A DNA stretch of 64,000 nucleotides. Source: Aliiroseovarius zhejiangensis (GTDB lineage Bacteria; Pseudomonadota; Alphaproteobacteria; Rhodobacterales; Rhodobacteraceae). How positions within the stretch are numbered: the stretch's first letter is position 1; every line of letters starts with the position of its first letter. Below, piece after piece: positions 28,262 to 38,603 of the stretch. The notes under the pieces were generated by a model that saw nothing but the letters and a program-made list of their open reading frames with translations, made no database searches and was not told the DNA's origin. The stretch is taken from NCBI RefSeq assembly GCF_014656375.1, contig NZ_BNCH01000001.1, positions 1 to 64,000 of the forward strand, read 5' to 3'. A program made the translations under genes and the position numbers.

Positions 28262-28723
28262 TTATTCCTCATCAACCACCGCAAACAATGTCGGCACGGC
28301 AGGGCACGGTGTCAGCTCGTTCTTCACCACGTCCGACAATCGCGTCTGGTGCAGGAAAACATAGACATGCGCCGACAATCCTTCCCACAAACGGTTGGTC
28401 ATGGATTGCGCCTTCGAGCCTGAGCTGGCCCCTGACGCCCCTGCCCCCTTGTGCATGGCAGAAACGGTCTCATCCACTGCCTCAAGCACTTCCGACACGC
28501 GAATGTCTGACGCGGCCCGTGCCAGTTTATAGCCGCCCCCCGGCCCGCGCACGCTGTCGACCAGCCCGGCACGGCGCAGCTTGACGAAAAGCTGTTCCAG
28601 ATAGGGCAACGAGATATCCTGCCGCTTGGCCAGATCGGTCAGCGACAACAGGCTGTCATTGTCCTGCAACGCCAGATCGGCCAGCGCGACCATCGCGTAA
28701 CGCCCCTTGGTTGACAGCTTCAT
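28262..28723 (-). CDS. iscR: Rrf2 family regulator IscR, single-cysteine type
   Basis: 153 residues. The Rrf2 winged helix (about 1-85) contains MKLSTKGRYAMVALADLAL and SLPYLEQLFVKLRRAGLV. The segment that holds three cysteine cluster ligands in E. coli IscR reads MHKGAGASGASSGSKAQS here, without any cysteine; the only Cys is near the C-terminus (ELTPCPAV). Rhodobacter sphaeroides IscR is known to have the same single-cysteine layout and to repress Fe-S genes. Start 28723 follows GGGAGG. It heads the suf transcript and is probably autoregulated. Confidence 0.93.
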   Translation of the reverse strand: MKLSTKGRYAMVALADLALQDNDSLLSLTDLAKRQDISLPYLEQLFVKLRRAGLVDSVRGPGGGYKLARAASDIRVSEVLEAVDETVSAMHKGAGASGASSGSKAQSMTNRLWEGLSAHVYVFLHQTRLSDVVKNELTPCPAVPTLFAVVDEE

Positions 28724-28910
28724 CGCGTAACCTCCCGCAAAAACATTGACCTTTTGGACTATCGCCACTAGGTCACTTAGGACTGGTAAAGGCAGGTCCA
28801 GCACCCGCCAGATCGCCACCCCTGTATTATGGTGCGGGTCCGTATGCGTCAAGAAAGCTGGCAGTGGCAGCACGACGCAGGAACCGACGAAAAGAAGAGG
28901 CCAAGACCGA

Positions 28911-29564
28911 ATGCCTGAAGTGATTTTTCCCGGCCCCGAAGGCCGTCTTGAAGGCCGCTATCACGCCCAGAAGGAAAAAGACGCCCCCATCGCCATCATT
29001 CTTCATCCACACCCGCAATTCGGCGGCACGATGAACAACAAGGTGGTCTATAACCTGCATTATGCGTTCCACAACATGGGGTTCAACGTCCTGCGGTTCA
29101 ACTTCCGTGGCGTGGGGCGCAGCCAGGGCGAATATGATCAGGGCGTGGGCGAGTTGTCCGATGCCGCCTCGGCGCTGGATTACCTGCAATCCATGAACCA
29201 GAACGCCAAGCATTGCTGGGTCGCGGGTTTCTCATTCGGGGCATGGATCGGGATGCAGCTTCTGATGCGCCGGCCCGAAATCACCGGTTTCGTGTCGGTC
29301 AGCCCACCTGCGAACATGTATGATTTCAGCTTTCTGGCCCCCTGCCCCAGTTCGGGTCTGATCATCAACGGCACCGCCGACCGCGTGGCCCCGCCCGCCG
29401 ACACCCATGCGCTGGTGAACAAGCTGCATGAACAGAAGGGCATCACCATCACCCACACCGAGGTCGAGCGGTCCGGCCATTTCTTTGAAAATGACCATAT
29501 GGACACGATGATCACCCATGTGGATGAATATGTCCGCCGCCGCCTGACCGAAACGACACGCTGA
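28911..29564 (+). CDS. Alpha/beta hydrolase
   Basis: 217 residues. Catalytic serine is in AGFSFGAWIGM (G-x-S-x-G). The oxyanion region is LHPHPQFGGTMNNKVV, an acidic residue lies in INGTADRVAPP, and the histidine is in RSGHFFEND. This HPHP-containing dienelactone-hydrolase-like family is common in Proteobacteria; substrate unknown. Divergent from iscR across 187 bases and followed 11 bases later by a small unknown gene. Confidence 0.88.
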   Translation: MPEVIFPGPEGRLEGRYHAQKEKDAPIAIILHPHPQFGGTMNNKVVYNLHYAFHNMGFNVLRFNFRGVGRSQGEYDQGVGELSDAASALDYLQSMNQNAKHCWVAGFSFGAWIGMQLLMRRPEITGFVSVSPPANMYDFSFLAPCPSSGLIINGTADRVAPPADTHALVNKLHEQKGITITHTEVERSGHFFENDHMDTMITHVDEYVRRRLTETTR

Positions 29565-29575
29565 ACGGGGTCACG

Positions 29576-29791
29576 ATGGATCTTCTGGAACAGGTTGCGG
29601 ACGACATGGCCAAGGACGTGCTGGAGGCGGTTGAGCTGACGGGCAACGAAGACCTGGTGGACGAGATCAAGAAGACCATCGGATCCTCCTCAACCACGTT
29701 GGAGGAAGCGTTTATGACCGCCGTCCGCATCCGCCGCGCCGAGGCGCGCGGGCGGGCGCAGTTGCAGGCGCTGCTCAGGAAGTACACCTGA
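29576..29791 (+). CDS. Small uncharacterised protein
   Basis: 71 residues, mostly helical and acidic in the first half (LLEQVADDMAKDVLEAVELTGNEDLVDEIKK), basic in the last part (RIRRAEARGRAQ). No cysteine, signal or membrane segment. The plus-strand neighbour ends 11 bases before it, so a two-gene transcript with the hydrolase is likely. No family recognised. Confidence 0.65.
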   Translation: MDLLEQVADDMAKDVLEAVELTGNEDLVDEIKKTIGSSSTTLEEAFMTAVRIRRAEARGRAQLQALLRKYT

Positions 29792-29797
29792 TCAGGA

Positions 29798-30220
29798 TCA
29801 GGCCGGGTCGGTATCGCTTGTGCGACTGTCATCCCATTCACACGGCTGCCACAGCTCAACCTTGTTGCCCTCCGCGTCCATGATCCACGCAAAATCACCG
29901 TTCTCGTGACGTTCAGGTCCGGCGACAATCTGCACTCCTGCCGCCTTTAGCTGGGCAAGCAAGCCGTCCAGATCATCCACCCGGTAGTTGATCATGAAAC
30001 CGGCCGTGCTTGGGGCAAACCAGGTGCTTCCCCTGTCGGCCGTCGCCCAAACGGTCAGACCGCCGTCATTGGCGTTGTCGTCCTGCCATTTCAGGATTGC
30101 ACCACCAAAATCGGCCAGTTCCAACCCCAAATGATCCCTATACCACTTCGCGAGCGTCGCACCATCGCCGGTTGACTTGATGAACACGCCCCCAATGCCG
30201 GTGACTTTTGCGATGATCAA
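29798..30220 (-). CDS. VOC superfamily (glyoxalase/bleomycin resistance-like) protein
   Basis: 140 residues, two beta-alpha-beta-beta-beta units of the vicinal oxygen chelate fold. Visible landmarks are GGVFIKSTGDGATLAKWYRDHLGLEL, the central INYRVDDLDGLLAQLKAAGV, and the C-terminal WIMDAEGNKVELWQP with the metal-ligand glutamate. Reaction unknown. Converges with the small gene before it. Confidence 0.85.
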   Translation of the reverse strand: MIIAKVTGIGGVFIKSTGDGATLAKWYRDHLGLELADFGGAILKWQDDNANDGGLTVWATADRGSTWFAPSTAGFMINYRVDDLDGLLAQLKAAGVQIVAGPERHENGDFAWIMDAEGNKVELWQPCEWDDSRTSDTDPA

Positions 30221-30284
30221 TCCATCCCTTGATGTGGCCGGGACGCTTGACCGTCTGGCCTGTTGTGGGGCACACGCTGCGCCG

Positions 30285-30605
30285 TCAGGGCTGCTTGATT
30301 TCTACCACTAACGCTTCGCCGCGCCCCTTGTCACGAGTGTACCGCATCTGAGAGCGACGGGCTTCGATTGTTTCACAGTCCAGACCAAGGTCTTCGCCTC
30401 GCCACATGGCGGTTCGACAAAAAAACTTCCCGGACCAATACCAACTGCCCGTCAAGACCTCGCCGTTGATCAGGCCCGACATCCGGCCATCGGAATGGAT
30501 GGTGAACTCCATCCCGTCACCCACCAGAACCTTGTCGACGAAGTTGCGAACAAAGGCTTCTTTCGTTGTGATCTGGCGCCAATCCTTGTCATCGTTCGAC
30601 GTCAT
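30285..30605 (-). CDS. Uncharacterised protein
   Basis: 106 residues, beta-rich, without signal peptide. The central part (GDGMEFTIHSDGRMSGLINGEVLTGSWYWSGKFF) has the alternation of a small beta-barrel, similar to secreted or lipocalin-like folds, but it starts in the cytosolic fashion MTSNDDKDW. No family assigned. It is 42 bases before the M32 peptidase gene on the same strand. Confidence 0.65.
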   Translation of the reverse strand: MTSNDDKDWRQITTKEAFVRNFVDKVLVGDGMEFTIHSDGRMSGLINGEVLTGSWYWSGKFFCRTAMWRGEDLGLDCETIEARRSQMRYTRDKGRGEALVVEIKQP

Positions 30606-30647
30606 TCAGAATGGTCCTTTCAGACGGGGGCGGCAGCATCGCCCCAT

Positions 30648-32126
30648 CTACAGCCGATATATCTCGCCAAACTTGGCTTCCAGATACGCCAGCAATGGCT
30701 CGACCGAGACCGGTTTGCCGGTGGCCAGTTCGATCAGCTTTTCCGGCGCATAAAGCGCACCGTGCTGTTGGACCTTGTCGCGCAGCCAGTCCGTCGCATA
30801 TGTGACATTGCCTTGCGCCAGTTGGACATCCAGATCGGGGCAGTCATGGCGCAGAGCGTCGTGCAGGCAGCCTGCATAGACATTGCCAAGGCTATAGGTC
30901 GGGAAATAGCCAAACAAACCCTCGGCCCAATGCACGTCCTGCAACACGCCGTGCGAGGCGCGGTCGACCTCGTATCCGAAATCGGCAGCGAAACGTGTGT
31001 TCCAGGCCTCTTCCAGATCGGCAACGTCCAACTGGCCGGCAATCAGACGACGTTCAAGATCAAAGCGCAGCAAGACATGCAGGTTATACTGCACCTCGTC
31101 CGCCTCCGTGCGGACATAGCCCTTTTCAAGCCGGTTGACCGTGCCATAGAACGCGTCGGCGCTGCTGGCAGGCGCATAGCCAAAACGCTGCTCCATCCGG
31201 TCAAACAGCCAACCCGTGAAGGCGCGCGAACGCCCCAGCTGGTTTTCATAGATCCGCGACTGGCTTTCATGCGCCCCCATTGACGCGCCGCGCCCGATCG
31301 GCGTCAGCAGATAGGCACGGTCCACATTCTGTTCGTAACAGGCATGGCCGACCTCGTGGATGGTGGAATAGAAGCAGTTGAACGGATCGGCGGGATTGGT
31401 GCGCGTGGTGATGCGCACATCAAGGCCCGAGCCGGAACTGAACGGATGCAACGCCTTGTCGATTCGCCCATGGGTCAGGTCATAGCCGAATGTGCGCGCC
31501 AGCTTTGACGCCAGCTTCATCTGCTTCTTGGCCGGATATGTGCCGATCACTTTCTCGGGCTGGTGGTCAGAGCCAAGGGCGGCATCCCTGAGCTTGACCA
31601 GTCGCGGGCGCATCGCGTCGAACATGGTTTGAATGTCCTGCCCCGACGCCCCCGGTTCGTAATCATCCAACAGCGCGTCATAAAGATCGCCCCCGTTGGC
31701 CAGCGCGGCGGCCTCTTCCCGGCGCAGGGACACGATTTCCTCCAGCGCCGGTTGAAAGGACGCGAAGTCGTCAGCCGCCTTTGCCGCCGCCCATGTGCGA
31801 TGCGCGGCGGAGGTGGCGCGGGCGATCGCCATCGACAACGTGACCGGCACTTTCAGGGCGCGTTGCCGCGCGCGTTCGATTTCGCGGATCTGCGCGGCCG
31901 CGACAGGTGACAGTAGGGCTGTGTCAATCGCCTCCAGCCAATCGGCAATGCGCGGGTCGATCCGGCGGGCGTGCAGGATGTTCTCCATCGCTGCCATTTC
32001 TTCGGCGCGCTGCGGGGCGGCGCCGTCGGGCATCACGGTTTCCTGATCCCAGCCAAGACGTCCCGCGACTTCGGCAAGTGCCTGCGTGTCGCGCTGAAAC
32101 GCCATCAGATCGTCAAACGCAGTCAT
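30648..32126 (-). CDS. Carboxypeptidase M32 (thermostable carboxypeptidase 1 family)
   Basis: 492 residues, zinc metallopeptidase removing C-terminal amino acids. The HEXXH motif is in STIHEVGHACYEQN, and the downstream glutamate ligand lies in the HESQSRIYENQLGRS region. The family's N-terminal helical part has WDQETVMPDGAAPQRAEEMA. The gene is complete and lies 6 bases after the ctaA gene in the same direction, suggesting a shared transcript. Confidence 0.93.
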   Translation of the reverse strand: MTAFDDLMAFQRDTQALAEVAGRLGWDQETVMPDGAAPQRAEEMAAMENILHARRIDPRIADWLEAIDTALLSPVAAAQIREIERARQRALKVPVTLSMAIARATSAAHRTWAAAKAADDFASFQPALEEIVSLRREEAAALANGGDLYDALLDDYEPGASGQDIQTMFDAMRPRLVKLRDAALGSDHQPEKVIGTYPAKKQMKLASKLARTFGYDLTHGRIDKALHPFSSGSGLDVRITTRTNPADPFNCFYSTIHEVGHACYEQNVDRAYLLTPIGRGASMGAHESQSRIYENQLGRSRAFTGWLFDRMEQRFGYAPASSADAFYGTVNRLEKGYVRTEADEVQYNLHVLLRFDLERRLIAGQLDVADLEEAWNTRFAADFGYEVDRASHGVLQDVHWAEGLFGYFPTYSLGNVYAGCLHDALRHDCPDLDVQLAQGNVTYATDWLRDKVQQHGALYAPEKLIELATGKPVSVEPLLAYLEAKFGEIYRL

Positions 32127-32132
32127 ATCGCC

Positions 32133-33287
32133 TTATCCCTTGCTGCGAATGGATTGTTCGGTCGGGTAACCCGCCAGAAAACGCGCGTTCAGGATCAGAA
32201 CCCAGGTCAGGATCGCACCCACCTGATGGGTGATCGCCACATGCAGGGGCGAGGCCTGCAAAACCGTCGTGATGCCCAGCACCACCTGCCCCAGCACCAT
32301 CAGCGCAGCAAGGGTGAACCCCGTCCGCACCATCTGATTGCCGGACTTGCGCGAGACACGCCAAACCACGATGGCATAGATCACCAACAGATAACCGGTG
32401 ATCCGGTGCATGAACTGCACAAGACCTGCGTTTTCAAAGAAGTTGCGCCAGACCGGGGTCAGGTCGAAGGCATCCGGCGGGAAAAACTGCCCGGCCATCC
32501 AAGGCCAGTCGACAAAGCTGCGGCCCGCGTCGATCCCGGCCACCAACGCGCCCAACAGGATCTGAAGCAGCGCCAGATGCATCAAACCCGTGCCCATACC
32601 GAACAGTTTCGCCTCGCGCCCGCGGCGTGCGGCCATCAGGCTGGCCTCTTTCCGGCCCAGCAGCAGCACATACCACGCGATCAGCCCCAGGATGACAAAA
32701 GCCAGCCCCAGATGGATCGCCAGCCGATAGGACGCGACATCGACCCGATCCCCCGACAGACCGGACGAGACCATCCACCAGCCAATGGCCCCCTGCACAC
32801 CGCCCAACGCGCCCAGAAGCAACAGGCGTCCGGTCCAACCATTGGGGATCTTGCGCGCAGCCAGAAAGCCTAAAAAACCGATCGCCCAGACCAGACCGAT
32901 GAAGCGGCCCAATTGGCGATGCCCCCATTCCCACCAGTAAATGTATTTGAAATCGGACAGCTCCATGCCGCTGTTTTGCAGCTTGAACTCGGGGATTTGC
33001 TGATACTTCTCAAATTCACGCACCCAGTCTGCCTCGTTCATCGGGGGCATCGCCCCGGTAATGGGCGCCCATTCGGTGATCGACAGCCCCGAATCCGTCA
33101 GCCGCGTCAATCCGCCCACGACCACCATCAGGGTCACCAGCAAGAAAAGAACCACCAGCCACAGGCGCACGGCCCCGCGCGCGGCACCTCCGCCCGAGCC
33201 GCGTTCGATCACACCCGCCTTGGGCGCGGTGCGCGCGGTCTTCGTCTGGTCGCCGACTTCTTCAAAAATGCTGCGGGGTTTGGACAT
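32133..33287 (-). CDS. ctaA: Haem A synthase (COX15/CtaA)
   Basis: 384 residues with about eight membrane helices in two four-helix bundles. Histidine positions used for haem are seen in WEWGHRQLGRFIG, AIHLGLAF, FMHRITGYLLV and AITHQVGAI. The family motif LTRLTDSGLSITEWAPI is near the first helix. It oxidises the C8 methyl of haem O to make haem A for cytochrome oxidase. The first 30 residues are charged and cytoplasmic. Divergent from gyrA. Confidence 0.94.
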   Translation of the reverse strand: MSKPRSIFEEVGDQTKTARTAPKAGVIERGSGGGAARGAVRLWLVVLFLLVTLMVVVGGLTRLTDSGLSITEWAPITGAMPPMNEADWVREFEKYQQIPEFKLQNSGMELSDFKYIYWWEWGHRQLGRFIGLVWAIGFLGFLAARKIPNGWTGRLLLLGALGGVQGAIGWWMVSSGLSGDRVDVASYRLAIHLGLAFVILGLIAWYVLLLGRKEASLMAARRGREAKLFGMGTGLMHLALLQILLGALVAGIDAGRSFVDWPWMAGQFFPPDAFDLTPVWRNFFENAGLVQFMHRITGYLLVIYAIVVWRVSRKSGNQMVRTGFTLAALMVLGQVVLGITTVLQASPLHVAITHQVGAILTWVLILNARFLAGYPTEQSIRSKG

Positions 33288-33407
33288 TCTGCTCTCCCAT
33301 AGGCTTTGGCGCGATATTCGTTTACTTGACGGTGAAAGCCAAGGGGGCAGCGGGCAGGAAAATCCGTGAATATGCGCCGGTTTCCGGGGGAAAACAGGCC
33401 GTTCTGG

Positions 33408-33437
33408 TTGCCCCTGCGGTCAGCCCGATGATATAGT
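33408..33437 (+). promoter_or_regulatory. Predicted housekeeping promoter of gyrA
   Basis: TTGCCC (33408-33413) and TATAGT (33432-33437) are separated by 18 bases. A start of transcription near 33444 leaves a leader of about 40 bases before the GTG at 33484, but only 13 bases before an alternative GTG at 33457. Confidence 0.5.
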
Positions 33438-33483
33438 CATCGCAACCAGATATAGTGTGGCAAACACCAAAACGGCGGACAAC

Positions 33484-36243
33484 GTGACAGACACCCCAGA
33501 ACCCCCTGAGCAGACAGGCGAATTGCCGCCTGAACGACCCCATTACGACGGCCCCCAGATCGCCATCGAAGAGGAGATGAAAGCCTCCTATCTCGATTAC
33601 GCGATGAGCGTGATCGTCAGCCGGGCCATTCCTGATCTGCGCGATGGATTGAAACCGGTGCACCGGCGCATCCTTTACGCGATGTACGGGACGGGCAACA
33701 CGCATGACAAACCCTATCGCAAATCGGCGCGTCCGGTGGGCGATACGATGGGGAAATACCACCCGCATGGGGACTCTGCCATTTATGACGCTCTTGTGCG
33801 GATGGCGCAGCCCTTTTCGATGTCCCTGCCGCTTCTGGATGGTCAGGGCAACTTCGGCTCGATGGACGGCGATAATGCCGCGGCCATGCGATATACCGAG
33901 GTGCGGATGGACAAGCCCGCCGCCTCGCTTCTGGCGGATATCGAAAAAGACACGGTCGATTTTCAGGACAATTACGACGGCAAGGATCTTGAACCCACCG
34001 TCCTGCCCGCCCGGTTCCCGAACATGCTGGTCAATGGCGCTGGTGGTATTGCCGTTGGTATGGCCACCAACATCCCGCCCCACAACCTGGGAGAGGTCGT
34101 GGACGCTACGCTGGCCCTGATCGAAAACCCGGACCTGACGTCTGAGGGGCTGATGGAATATGTGCCCGGCCCCGATTTTCCGACCGGCGGCATCATGCTG
34201 GGCCGGTCCGGCGCGCGAAAGGCGTATCTGGAAGGCCGTGGCAGCGTCATCATTCGCGCCAAAACCCGTGTCGAAGAAATCCGCAAGGATCGCTATGCCA
34301 TCGTGCTGGACGAAATCCCCTATCAGGTGAACAAGGCCACGATGATCGAAAAGATCGCCGAACTTGTGCGTGACAAACGGATTGAAGGCATCTCGGCGGT
34401 GCAGGATGAAAGCGACCGGATCGGTGTGCGTGTGGTGATCGAATTGAAGCGCGACGCCACACCCGAGGTCGTGTTGAACCAGCTGTTCCGCTTTACACCG
34501 ATGCAAACCTCGTTCGGCTGCAACATGCTGGCCCTGAACGGGGGGCGGCCCGAACAACTGACGCTGCGTGATTTCCTGAGCCATTTCATCACCTTCCGCG
34601 AAGAAGTTGTGACACGCCGCACGGCATTCGAACTGCGCAAGGCACGGGAACGCAGCCATGTGCTGTGCGGCCTTGCCGTGGCGGTGACGAATGTCGATGA
34701 GGTGGTCGCCACCATCCGCGCATCGCACGATCCTGCCGACGCCCGCACCAGGCTGATGGAACGACGCTGGCCCGCGCAGGACATCGCCGAGTATATTCAG
34801 CTGATCGACGATCCGACCCACAAGATGAACGAGGACGGCACCTATAATCTGTCCGAAACGCAGGCCCGCGCGATCCTTGAGCTGCGCCTGCAACGTCTGA
34901 CCGCCATGGGCGTGAAAGAGGTCACGGACGAACTTCAAGACCTCGCCGCAAAGATCAGGGATTACCTGGATATCTTGCGCTCGCGTGAACGGATCATGGC
35001 GATCATCTCGGACGAACTGAACGAGGTGAAAGAAGCCTTCGCCGTCCCCCGCCGCACCCAGATCGTCGATTGGTCGGGTGATATGGACGACGAAGACCTG
35101 ATCGAACGCGAAGACATGGTCGTGACCATCACCGCGTCAGGCTGGGCCAAGCGCACGCCGCTGGCCGATTTCCGCGCGCAGAAGCGCGGCGGCAAAGGCC
35201 TGTCGGGGATGCAGACAAAGGACGAGGATGCGATCACAACCTTGTTCGTGGCCAATACCCATACCCAGCTTCTGTTCTTCACCGATGACGGGATGGCCTA
35301 TAAGCTGAAAACATGGCAATTGCCGCAGGGCGGGCGCACCGCCAAGGGCAAACCGTTGGTGAACATTCTGCCGATCCCAACCGGCGTGTCGATTGCGGCC
35401 ATCATGCCGGTTGATCGCGACGAAAAAGACTGGGACGACCTGCAAATCATCTTTGCAACCTCCAAAGGTTCGGTCCGCCGCAACCGTCTGTCGGATTTCA
35501 CCAATGTGATGCGCAACGGCAAGATCGCGATGAAATTCGAAGGTGACGATGAAGGCACCCGCCTGATCAACGCGCGAATTTGTGATGAAAATGATGATGT
35601 TATGCTTGTAACCTCATCCGGTCGTGCGATCCGCTTCCCGGTCACGGATGTACGTGTGTTCAACTCGCGGTCGTCCACCGGGGTGCGCGGCATCAAACTG
35701 GTGAATGACGGGGACGAGGTCGTCTCGGCCTCGGTGATCCGCCATTTCGATGCCGAACCGTGGGAACGCACCGCCTTCCTGAAACGCTATCGCGCGGAAC
35801 TGGGCGGCGACCCAAGCGACGACGACGGCACCGATTCCGAGAACGGCGATCTGGCCGAGGGCGTGCTGTCCGACGAGCGGTATCAGGAAATGCTGGCGGC
35901 GAAAGAGATGATCGTCACCATCACCACAGGCGGCGTGGGCAAGCTGACCTCGTCACACGATTATCCGGTGCGCGGGCGCGGCGGGCAAGGCGTGACCGCG
36001 ATGGAAAAATCCATGCGTGGTGGCCCCATCGTGGCATCTTTCCCGGTCGATCCGGAGGATCAGATCATGCTGGCAACCTCCAAGGGGCAGTCCATCCGCT
36101 GCCCGGTCAACGGCATCAGCTTCCGGTCGCGCAGCGCAGGCGGCGTCAAGGTTTTCAACACCGGCAAGGGGGAAGAGGTCGTATCGGTCGCCCGCATCAT
36201 CGAACAATCCGAAGACGATGACGCCACCGACAGCATCGACTGA
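33484..36243 (+). CDS. gyrA: DNA gyrase subunit A
   Basis: 919 residues. Topoisomerase subunit that cuts and rejoins DNA to introduce negative supercoils. The winged-helix/tower part holds [14 protein letters not shown], with Ser and Asp of the quinolone region unchanged, and catalytic Tyr in AAMRYTEVR. The GyrA box is QKRGGKG, and the C-terminal part has six beta-pinwheel repeats. An acidic insertion lies near residue 785 ([14 protein letters not shown]). GTG at 33484 (VTDTPEP) fits family N-termini and the predicted promoter; GTG at 33457 adds 9 residues. Confidence 0.96.
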   Translation: MTDTPEPPEQTGELPPERPHYDGPQIAIEEEMKASYLDYAMSVIVSRAIPDLRDGLKPVHRRILYAMYGTGNTHDKPYRKSARPVGDTMGKYHPHGDSAIYDALVRMAQPFSMSLPLLDGQGNFGSMDGDNAAAMRYTEVRMDKPAASLLADIEKDTVDFQDNYDGKDLEPTVLPARFPNMLVNGAGGIAVGMATNIPPHNLGEVVDATLALIENPDLTSEGLMEYVPGPDFPTGGIMLGRSGARKAYLEGRGSVIIRAKTRVEEIRKDRYAIVLDEIPYQVNKATMIEKIAELVRDKRIEGISAVQDESDRIGVRVVIELKRDATPEVVLNQLFRFTPMQTSFGCNMLALNGGRPEQLTLRDFLSHFITFREEVVTRRTAFELRKARERSHVLCGLAVAVTNVDEVVATIRASHDPADARTRLMERRWPAQDIAEYIQLIDDPTHKMNEDGTYNLSETQARAILELRLQRLTAMGVKEVTDELQDLAAKIRDYLDILRSRERIMAIISDELNEVKEAFAVPRRTQIVDWSGDMDDEDLIEREDMVVTITASGWAKRTPLADFRAQKRGGKGLSGMQTKDEDAITTLFVANTHTQLLFFTDDGMAYKLKTWQLPQGGRTAKGKPLVNILPIPTGVSIAAIMPVDRDEKDWDDLQIIFATSKGSVRRNRLSDFTNVMRNGKIAMKFEGDDEGTRLINARICDENDDVMLVTSSGRAIRFPVTDVRVFNSRSSTGVRGIKLVNDGDEVVSASVIRHFDAEPWERTAFLKRYRAELGGDPSDDDGTDSENGDLAEGVLSDERYQEMLAAKEMIVTITTGGVGKLTSSHDYPVRGRGGQGVTAMEKSMRGGPIVASFPVDPEDQIMLATSKGQSIRCPVNGISFRSRSAGGVKVFNTGKGEEVVSVARIIEQSEDDDATDSID

Positions 36244-36258
36244 TCCCCGACACCAGAC

Positions 36259-36304
36259 GGCCCCGTTTCTGCGTTTTCCAGCAAAAACGGGGCCTTCCCT
36301 TTTG
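36259..36304 (+). terminator. Terminator of gyrA
   Basis: GGCCCCGTTT (36259-36268) pairs with AAACGGGGCC (36285-36294), followed by TTCCCTTTT. It starts 15 bases after the stop codon. Confidence 0.75.
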
Positions 36305-36329
36305 CACGGCAATCTCCTATCTGCACCCC

Positions 36330-37676
36330 ATGACTGACAAGACATTACACATCGTGGGCGGCGGCATGGCCGGGTCCGAGGCCGCATGGCAAGCCGCGCA
36401 TATGGGCGTGGATGTGGTGCTGCACGAAATGCGCCCAAAGGTCGAAACCTTCGCCCACCAGACCGACGATTTCGCTGAAATGGTGTGCTCGAACTCGTTT
36501 CGGTCTGATGATGATGAACAGAACGCTGTGGGCCTTCTGCATTGGGAAATGCGTCAGGCAAATGGGCTGATCATGTCCAGCGCCGACCACAACCGCCTGC
36601 CCGCGGGCGGCGCCTTGGCCGTGGATCGCGACGCCTTTGCGCAATATGTAACGGAAAAACTGCGTGCGCTGCCGAATATCCGGGTCGAGTATGGCGAAAT
36701 CAGCGATCTGCCCACCGACGGGCATTGGATCTTTGCCACCGGTCCCCTGACCTCGCCGGCCCTGGGGGACGCCATCGCGAATGAGACCGGCACCGACCGT
36801 CTGGCATTCTTCGATGCGATCGCCCCCATCGTCTATGCCGACAGCATCGACATGGATGTGGTCTGGGCGCAGTCCCGCTATGACAAGGGCGACACCGAGG
36901 ACGAGCGACGCGCCTATCTGAACTGCCCCATGACCCGCGACCAGTACGAGGCCTTCATCGACGCGCTGCTCGCCGCCGACAAGACCGAGTTTCACGAAGG
37001 CGAAACCGCCACCTATTTCGATGGCTGCCTGCCGATCGAGGTGATGGCCGAGCGCGGGCGTGATACGCTGCGGTTTGGCCCGATGAAACCCGTGGGCCTG
37101 ACCAATGCTCACAAGCCTGATGACAAACCCTATGCGGTGGTTCAACTTCGCCGGGATAACGCATTGGGAACGCTCTATAATATTGTCGGCTTCCAGACCA
37201 AGATGAAATACGGCGCGCAAACGGACGTGTTCCGGATGATCCCCGGCTTGGAAAACGCCTCTTTCGCGCGGCTGGGCGGTATTCATCGCAACACCTTCAT
37301 GAACTCGCCGACGCTGCTGGACAGCCAAATGCGCCTGAAATCCCGCCCGAACCTCAGGTTCGCAGGCCAAGTGACGGGGGTGGAAGGCTATGTGGAAAGC
37401 GCGGCGATGGGGCTTCTGGCAGGGCGTCTGGCCGCCGCCGAGCTGCTGGGGCTGGACTTGCCCGACGTGCCGCAGGACACCGCCATGGGCGCTCTGATCC
37501 ATCACATCACGGGCGGGGCCGAGGCAAAGTCCTTCCAGCCGATGAATGTCAATTTCGGTCTGTTTCGCCCGGTTGACGGGCTGAAGGGCGGACGACGTGG
37601 GCGCAAGGACCGTTACAAGGCCTATACCGATCGCGCCAAGGCCGCCTGGATCGACTGGCTTGAGCAATCAACATAA
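36330..37676 (+). CDS. trmFO: tRNA m5U54 methyltransferase TrmFO
   Basis: 448 residues. FAD- and folate-dependent enzyme that methylates U54 in the T loop of tRNA. The FAD-binding motif is [14 protein letters not shown] at about 6-19. Cysteines known to be used in this family are in [11 protein letters not shown] and [33 protein letters not shown] is the second cofactor-binding signature. Followed 14 bases later by gluQRS, another tRNA-related gene. Confidence 0.96.
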   Translation: MTDKTLHIVGGGMAGSEAAWQAAHMGVDVVLHEMRPKVETFAHQTDDFAEMVCSNSFRSDDDEQNAVGLLHWEMRQANGLIMSSADHNRLPAGGALAVDRDAFAQYVTEKLRALPNIRVEYGEISDLPTDGHWIFATGPLTSPALGDAIANETGTDRLAFFDAIAPIVYADSIDMDVVWAQSRYDKGDTEDERRAYLNCPMTRDQYEAFIDALLAADKTEFHEGETATYFDGCLPIEVMAERGRDTLRFGPMKPVGLTNAHKPDDKPYAVVQLRRDNALGTLYNIVGFQTKMKYGAQTDVFRMIPGLENASFARLGGIHRNTFMNSPTLLDSQMRLKSRPNLRFAGQVTGVEGYVESAAMGLLAGRLAAAELLGLDLPDVPQDTAMGALIHHITGGAEAKSFQPMNVNFGLFRPVDGLKGGRRGRKDRYKAYTDRAKAAWIDWLEQST

Positions 37677-37690
37677 AGAACGGCGCGTAT

Positions 37691-38533
37691 ATGACGGATT
37701 TCATAACGCGTTTTGCCCCCAGCCCTACCGGGCCCCTGCATCTGGGGCACGCATACTCCGCAATACTCGCCCATGATATGGCCCGCGCGGCGAACGGCCA
37801 GTTCCTCTTGCGGATCGAGGACACCGATCTGCAACGCAGCAAACCCGAATGGGATGCGCTGATCCGCCAGGACCTGACCTGGCTCGGGCTTCATTGGGAC
37901 GGCCCCGTGCTGCGCCAGTCGATGCAACTGACCTCCTACGACACATATCTAGCCCAACTCGCGGCACGCGATCTGCTCTACCCCTGCTCCTGCAGCCGCG
38001 CCGACATACGCGCCGCCCTCACTGCCCCGCAGGAAGGTCACCCGCACGAGGTCTATCCCGGCACCTGCAAACAGCGTCTCATGTCGGACCGCAAACCAGG
38101 CGACGCCCTACGCCTGCATCTGGACCGCGCGCTTGCCCTGCTGACTGATGACTTCCCCCGGTTCGTGGAAACCGGCGAGGCTCACAAAGGCACTCACCAG
38201 ATCGACCCCAGTCAAGCCCACACGCAGATCGGCGACGTGGTCCTGTCACGCAAGGGCGAAGATATCGTGGCCTATTTCCTCGCCTCCGCCATCGACGACG
38301 CGAGACAAGACATCACCCACGTGATCCGTGGCGAGGACCTGTTCGATTTCACCGCGATCCAGGTGATCCTGCTCACGCTTTTGAACCTGCCCGTGCCGAC
38401 CTATCATCACCACCGTTTGATCCGCGACGATCACGGCAAACGCCTCGCCAAACGCGACGATGCCCGCGCCATCGCGACCTATCGCGCAGAAGGCAAAACA
38501 CCCGCCGACATCCGCGCTATGATCGGCCTCTGA
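37691..38533 (+). CDS. gluQRS: Glutamyl-queuosine tRNA(Asp) synthetase
   Basis: 280 residues, a truncated class I glutamyl-tRNA synthetase relative without anticodon-binding domain. It attaches glutamate to queuosine in tRNA(Asp). The HIGH-equivalent is PLHLGHAYSA, zinc ligands are in CSCSRADI and VYPGTCK, and the KMSKS-equivalent is RLAKRDDAR. Probably in one transcript with trmFO. Confidence 0.94.
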   Translation: MTDFITRFAPSPTGPLHLGHAYSAILAHDMARAANGQFLLRIEDTDLQRSKPEWDALIRQDLTWLGLHWDGPVLRQSMQLTSYDTYLAQLAARDLLYPCSCSRADIRAALTAPQEGHPHEVYPGTCKQRLMSDRKPGDALRLHLDRALALLTDDFPRFVETGEAHKGTHQIDPSQAHTQIGDVVLSRKGEDIVAYFLASAIDDARQDITHVIRGEDLFDFTAIQVILLTLLNLPVPTYHHHRLIRDDHGKRLAKRDDARAIATYRAEGKTPADIRAMIGL

Positions 38534-38575
38534 CCGCCCCCGGTTTCTTCTGGCCAAAAAATATCCTGCGGGGGT

Positions 38576-38596
38576 CCGGGGGTGCAAAACCCCCGG
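38576..38596. terminator. Bidirectional stem-loop between gluQRS and hisI
   Basis: CCGGGGG (38576-38582) pairs with CCCCCGG (38590-38596), loop TGCAAAA. The preceding bases (CCAAAAAATATCC) resemble a pattern recurrent in Roseobacter intergenic regions; a weaker version is seen at about 28222-28231. It lies 7 bases from the end of convergent hisI. Confidence 0.6.
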
Positions 38597-38603
38597 CGCA
38601 GCC

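Noticed and set aside
28724-28910. Specific IscR (iron-rhodo-box) operator in the divergent gap
   Set aside because: Several TAGG/GACT elements are visible near 28752-28790, but I could not match them confidently to a defined consensus.
33322-34938. 538-codon open frame opposite the start of gyrA
   Set aside because: Antisense to well-conserved gyrA codons; no recognisable domain.
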